DNA of 64,000 bases, from positions 124,001 through 188,000 of the forward strand of contig NZ_LYMK01000004.1 in NCBI RefSeq assembly GCF_002157355.1. The letters are read 5' to 3'. This DNA is from Variovorax sp. JS1663. Lineage in GTDB: Bacteria; Pseudomonadota; Gammaproteobacteria; Burkholderiales; Burkholderiaceae_C. Positions 62,596 through 64,000 of this stretch are shown here, in pieces. Numbering within the stretch: the stretch's first letter is position 1; each line of letters begins with the position of its first letter. The notes under the pieces were generated by a model that made no database searches, was not told the DNA's origin, and saw only the letters and a program-made list of their open reading frames with translations. Position numbers and translations under genes: made by a program.

Positions 62596-64000
62596 TCACT
62601 CCGCCGCGACGCCGCCGCCTGCTTCGCCGCCGCGCGGCTTGCGGCGGCGGCGGCGCTTGCGCGGCGCGGCGGCGGCGACTTCCCCATCCGGGGGCAGCGC
62701 CTGCTCGGCATCTCGTTCTGCCGGCCCGGCCGCGGCTGCGGGCACGCGCGTCGGCGCCCGTTGGCGCGTCCTCTTGTGCTGCTCGTCGCGCACCTGGTCC
62801 AGCAGGTCCTGGCGCCGCAGGTCGTCGGAGGTGCTGAACTCCTGCCACCATTCGGCGATCGCCTCGCTGACTTCGCCGATGTCGGCACGCAGGCGCATGA
62901 AGTCGAAGCCGGCGCGGAAGCGTGCCTGCTCGACCAGGCTGTAGGGCGTGGCACCGCTGCGCTTGTCGAAGCGCGGCTGCATCATCCAGATCTCGCGCAT
63001 GTCGGCGGCCAGCTTGCCGCGTCCGGAGACATCGCCGATGCGCGCGTTGAACACGTCGTCGATCGCATCCTCTAGCGCCGGGAAAGGGGCCTGCGGACGC
63101 TGACCGTGGCGCCCTTCGATGCGCTGCGCCCAGCCGTCGCGCACGTCGGCCCACAGCACGCAGGCCAGCAGGAAACTGGGGGCCACGGGCTTGCCCTCGC
63201 CGACGCGGCGGTCGGTGTCCTGCAGCGCGGCGGTCACAAAAGGCTGGTCGGCGCGCTCGACGACCACGTCCAGCAGCGGGTAGATGCCGGTGGCCAGGCC
63301 CAGCTTGCGCAGTTGCGCGACGGTGGCGACCGCATGCCCCGTCTGCAGCAGCTTGAGCATCTCGTCGAAGAGGCGGCTCTGTGGCACGTCGGCCAGCAGC
63401 TTGCTGCATTCGACCAGCGGTGCCGCGGTCTTCGCTTCCAGCGAGAAGCCCAGCGCCGCCAGCTTGGCCGAGAAGCGGATCGCACGAATGATGCGCACCG
63501 GGTCCTCGCGGTAGCGGGTGACGGGGTCGCCGATCATGCGCAGCGTGAGCTTCTTTGCGTCCTTGATGCCGTTGTGGTAGTCGACCACGGTTTGGCTCGC
63601 CGGGTCGTAGTACATCGCGTTGACGGTGAAGTCGCGACGCGCGGCATCCTCCTCCTGCGGCCCCCAGACGTTGTCGCGCAGCACGCGGCCGCTGGCATCC
63701 ACCGCGTGCTTCATGCCGGCCAGTTCGCCCTTGCTGGTGCGCTCGTTGCCGGCCACCTGTTCGGCGCCGGTGCTGTCCATGTAGGCACGGAAGGTCGAGA
63801 CCTCGATCACCTCGTGCTCGCGCCCGCGGCCGTACACCACGTGCACGATGCGAAAGCGCCTGCCGATGATGAAGGCGCGGCGGAACAGGCTCTTGACCTG
63901 CTCGGGCGTGGCATTGGTGGCGACGTCGAAGTCCTTGGGCCGCAGGCCCAGCAGCAGGTCGCGCACCGCGCCGCCGACCACATAGGCCTCATAGCCGGCG
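62596..64000 (-). CDS. pcnB: Poly(A) polymerase I (5' end beyond the window)
   Basis: Adds poly(A) tails that mark RNAs for decay. The visible 467 codons begin inside the nucleotidyltransferase core: YVVGGAVRDLLLG and the catalytic KDFDVATNA, then DFTVNAMYYD, RFSAKLAALGF and a PcnB-type C-terminal arginine-rich tail (RKRRRRRKPRGG). A CCA-adding enzyme is the main alternative, but length, the RRFAIIGRRFRIVHV-like segment and the basic tail favour poly(A) polymerase. A few dozen N-terminal residues are missing. It runs five bases before folK. Confidence 0.92.
   Translation of the reverse strand, partial: AGYEAYVVGGAVRDLLLGLRPKDFDVATNATPEQVKSLFRRAFIIGRRFRIVHVVYGRGREHEVIEVSTFRAYMDSTGAEQVAGNERTSKGELAGMKHAVDASGRVLRDNVWGPQEEDAARRDFTVNAMYYDPASQTVVDYHNGIKDAKKLTLRMIGDPVTRYREDPVRIIRAIRFSAKLAALGFSLEAKTAAPLVECSKLLADVPQSRLFDEMLKLLQTGHAVATVAQLRKLGLATGIYPLLDVVVERADQPFVTAALQDTDRRVGEGKPVAPSFLLACVLWADVRDGWAQRIEGRHGQRPQAPFPALEDAIDDVFNARIGDVSGRGKLAADMREIWMMQPRFDKRSGATPYSLVEQARFRAGFDFMRLRADIGEVSEAIAEWWQEFSTSDDLRRQDLLDQVRDEQHKRTRQRAPTRVPAAAAGPAERDAEQALPPDGEVAAAAPRKRRRRRKPRGGEAGGGVAAE

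Overview
This window is about 64 kb of high-GC (roughly two thirds G+C) bacterial chromosome. Gene content, gene order and protein character point to a betaproteobacterium of the Burkholderiales, most likely Comamonadaceae close to Variovorax. This assignment is inferred from the families present, not from a marker gene comparison. Indicators include the phenylacetate operon with a TetR-type PaaR, a DUF2782 protein, a BPSS1780-family membrane protein, a type II (APH-fold) homoserine kinase, two TRAP/glutamate-type uptake systems and many GTG/TTG starts. There is no rRNA, CRISPR array, insertion sequence or prophage.

Layout. 1-5.4 kb: the end of an aerobic phenylacetate degradation cluster (paaA, paaK, paaI, paaG on the minus strand; paaY divergent; paaR), with a PaaR-type operator in the divergent promoter and what looks like a 31-codon stump of a deleted paaN. 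5.4-10.6 kb: an EgtB/SenA-like sulfoxide-synthase-family protein with an altered metal motif, then a TRAP transporter (dctQ, dctM, a small membrane protein) convergent with its binding protein. 10.6-13.7 kb: the isoprenoid operon xseB-ispA-dxs. 14-20.2 kb: a Rieske oxygenase, EamA permease and sulfurtransferase, then a ZrgA-like/ABC/DUF3299 cluster resembling zinc-acquisition loci. 20.2-28.6 kb: two paralogous exported M20 peptidases bracketing dodecin, an acidic small protein, a His-rich ZIP transporter, an Asp/Glu racemase, a GltI-type binding protein, a DadA-like FAD enzyme and a LysR regulator. The second half of this stretch looks like an amino-acid (glutamate/D-amino acid) salvage locus.

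28.6-40.5 kb: housekeeping genes (polA, DUF2782, thrB, uvrD-type helicase, guaC), tRNA-Ala(CGC), an SDR and a thiolase, tRNA-Lys(CTT), and a gene-poor 600-base stretch with small membrane-protein ORFs. 40.5-54 kb: gabD-like dehydrogenase, RhlE-type helicase, orn, an M48 protease, phhB, rsgA, a glycosyltransferase, hisC, a CobD/CbiB-like protein, a Nudix hydrolase and the rpsP-rimM-trmD-rplS operon. 54-60.4 kb: a GNAT and a TM2-like gene, then a histidine kinase/NtrC-type regulator pair divergent from a DUF4166-membrane/epimerase pair that carries a near-perfect sigma-54 promoter. 60.4-64 kb: a DUF47-Pit phosphate transporter pair, then pcnB-folK, with pcnB running off the end.

The items most worth attention are the sigma-54/two-component/DUF4166-TIGR01777 module, the paaN stump and PaaR operator, the EgtB-like protein with His replaced by Arg, a three-copy intergenic repeat, and a set of promoters whose -10 box lies exactly six bases before the ATG, suggesting leaderless mRNAs.
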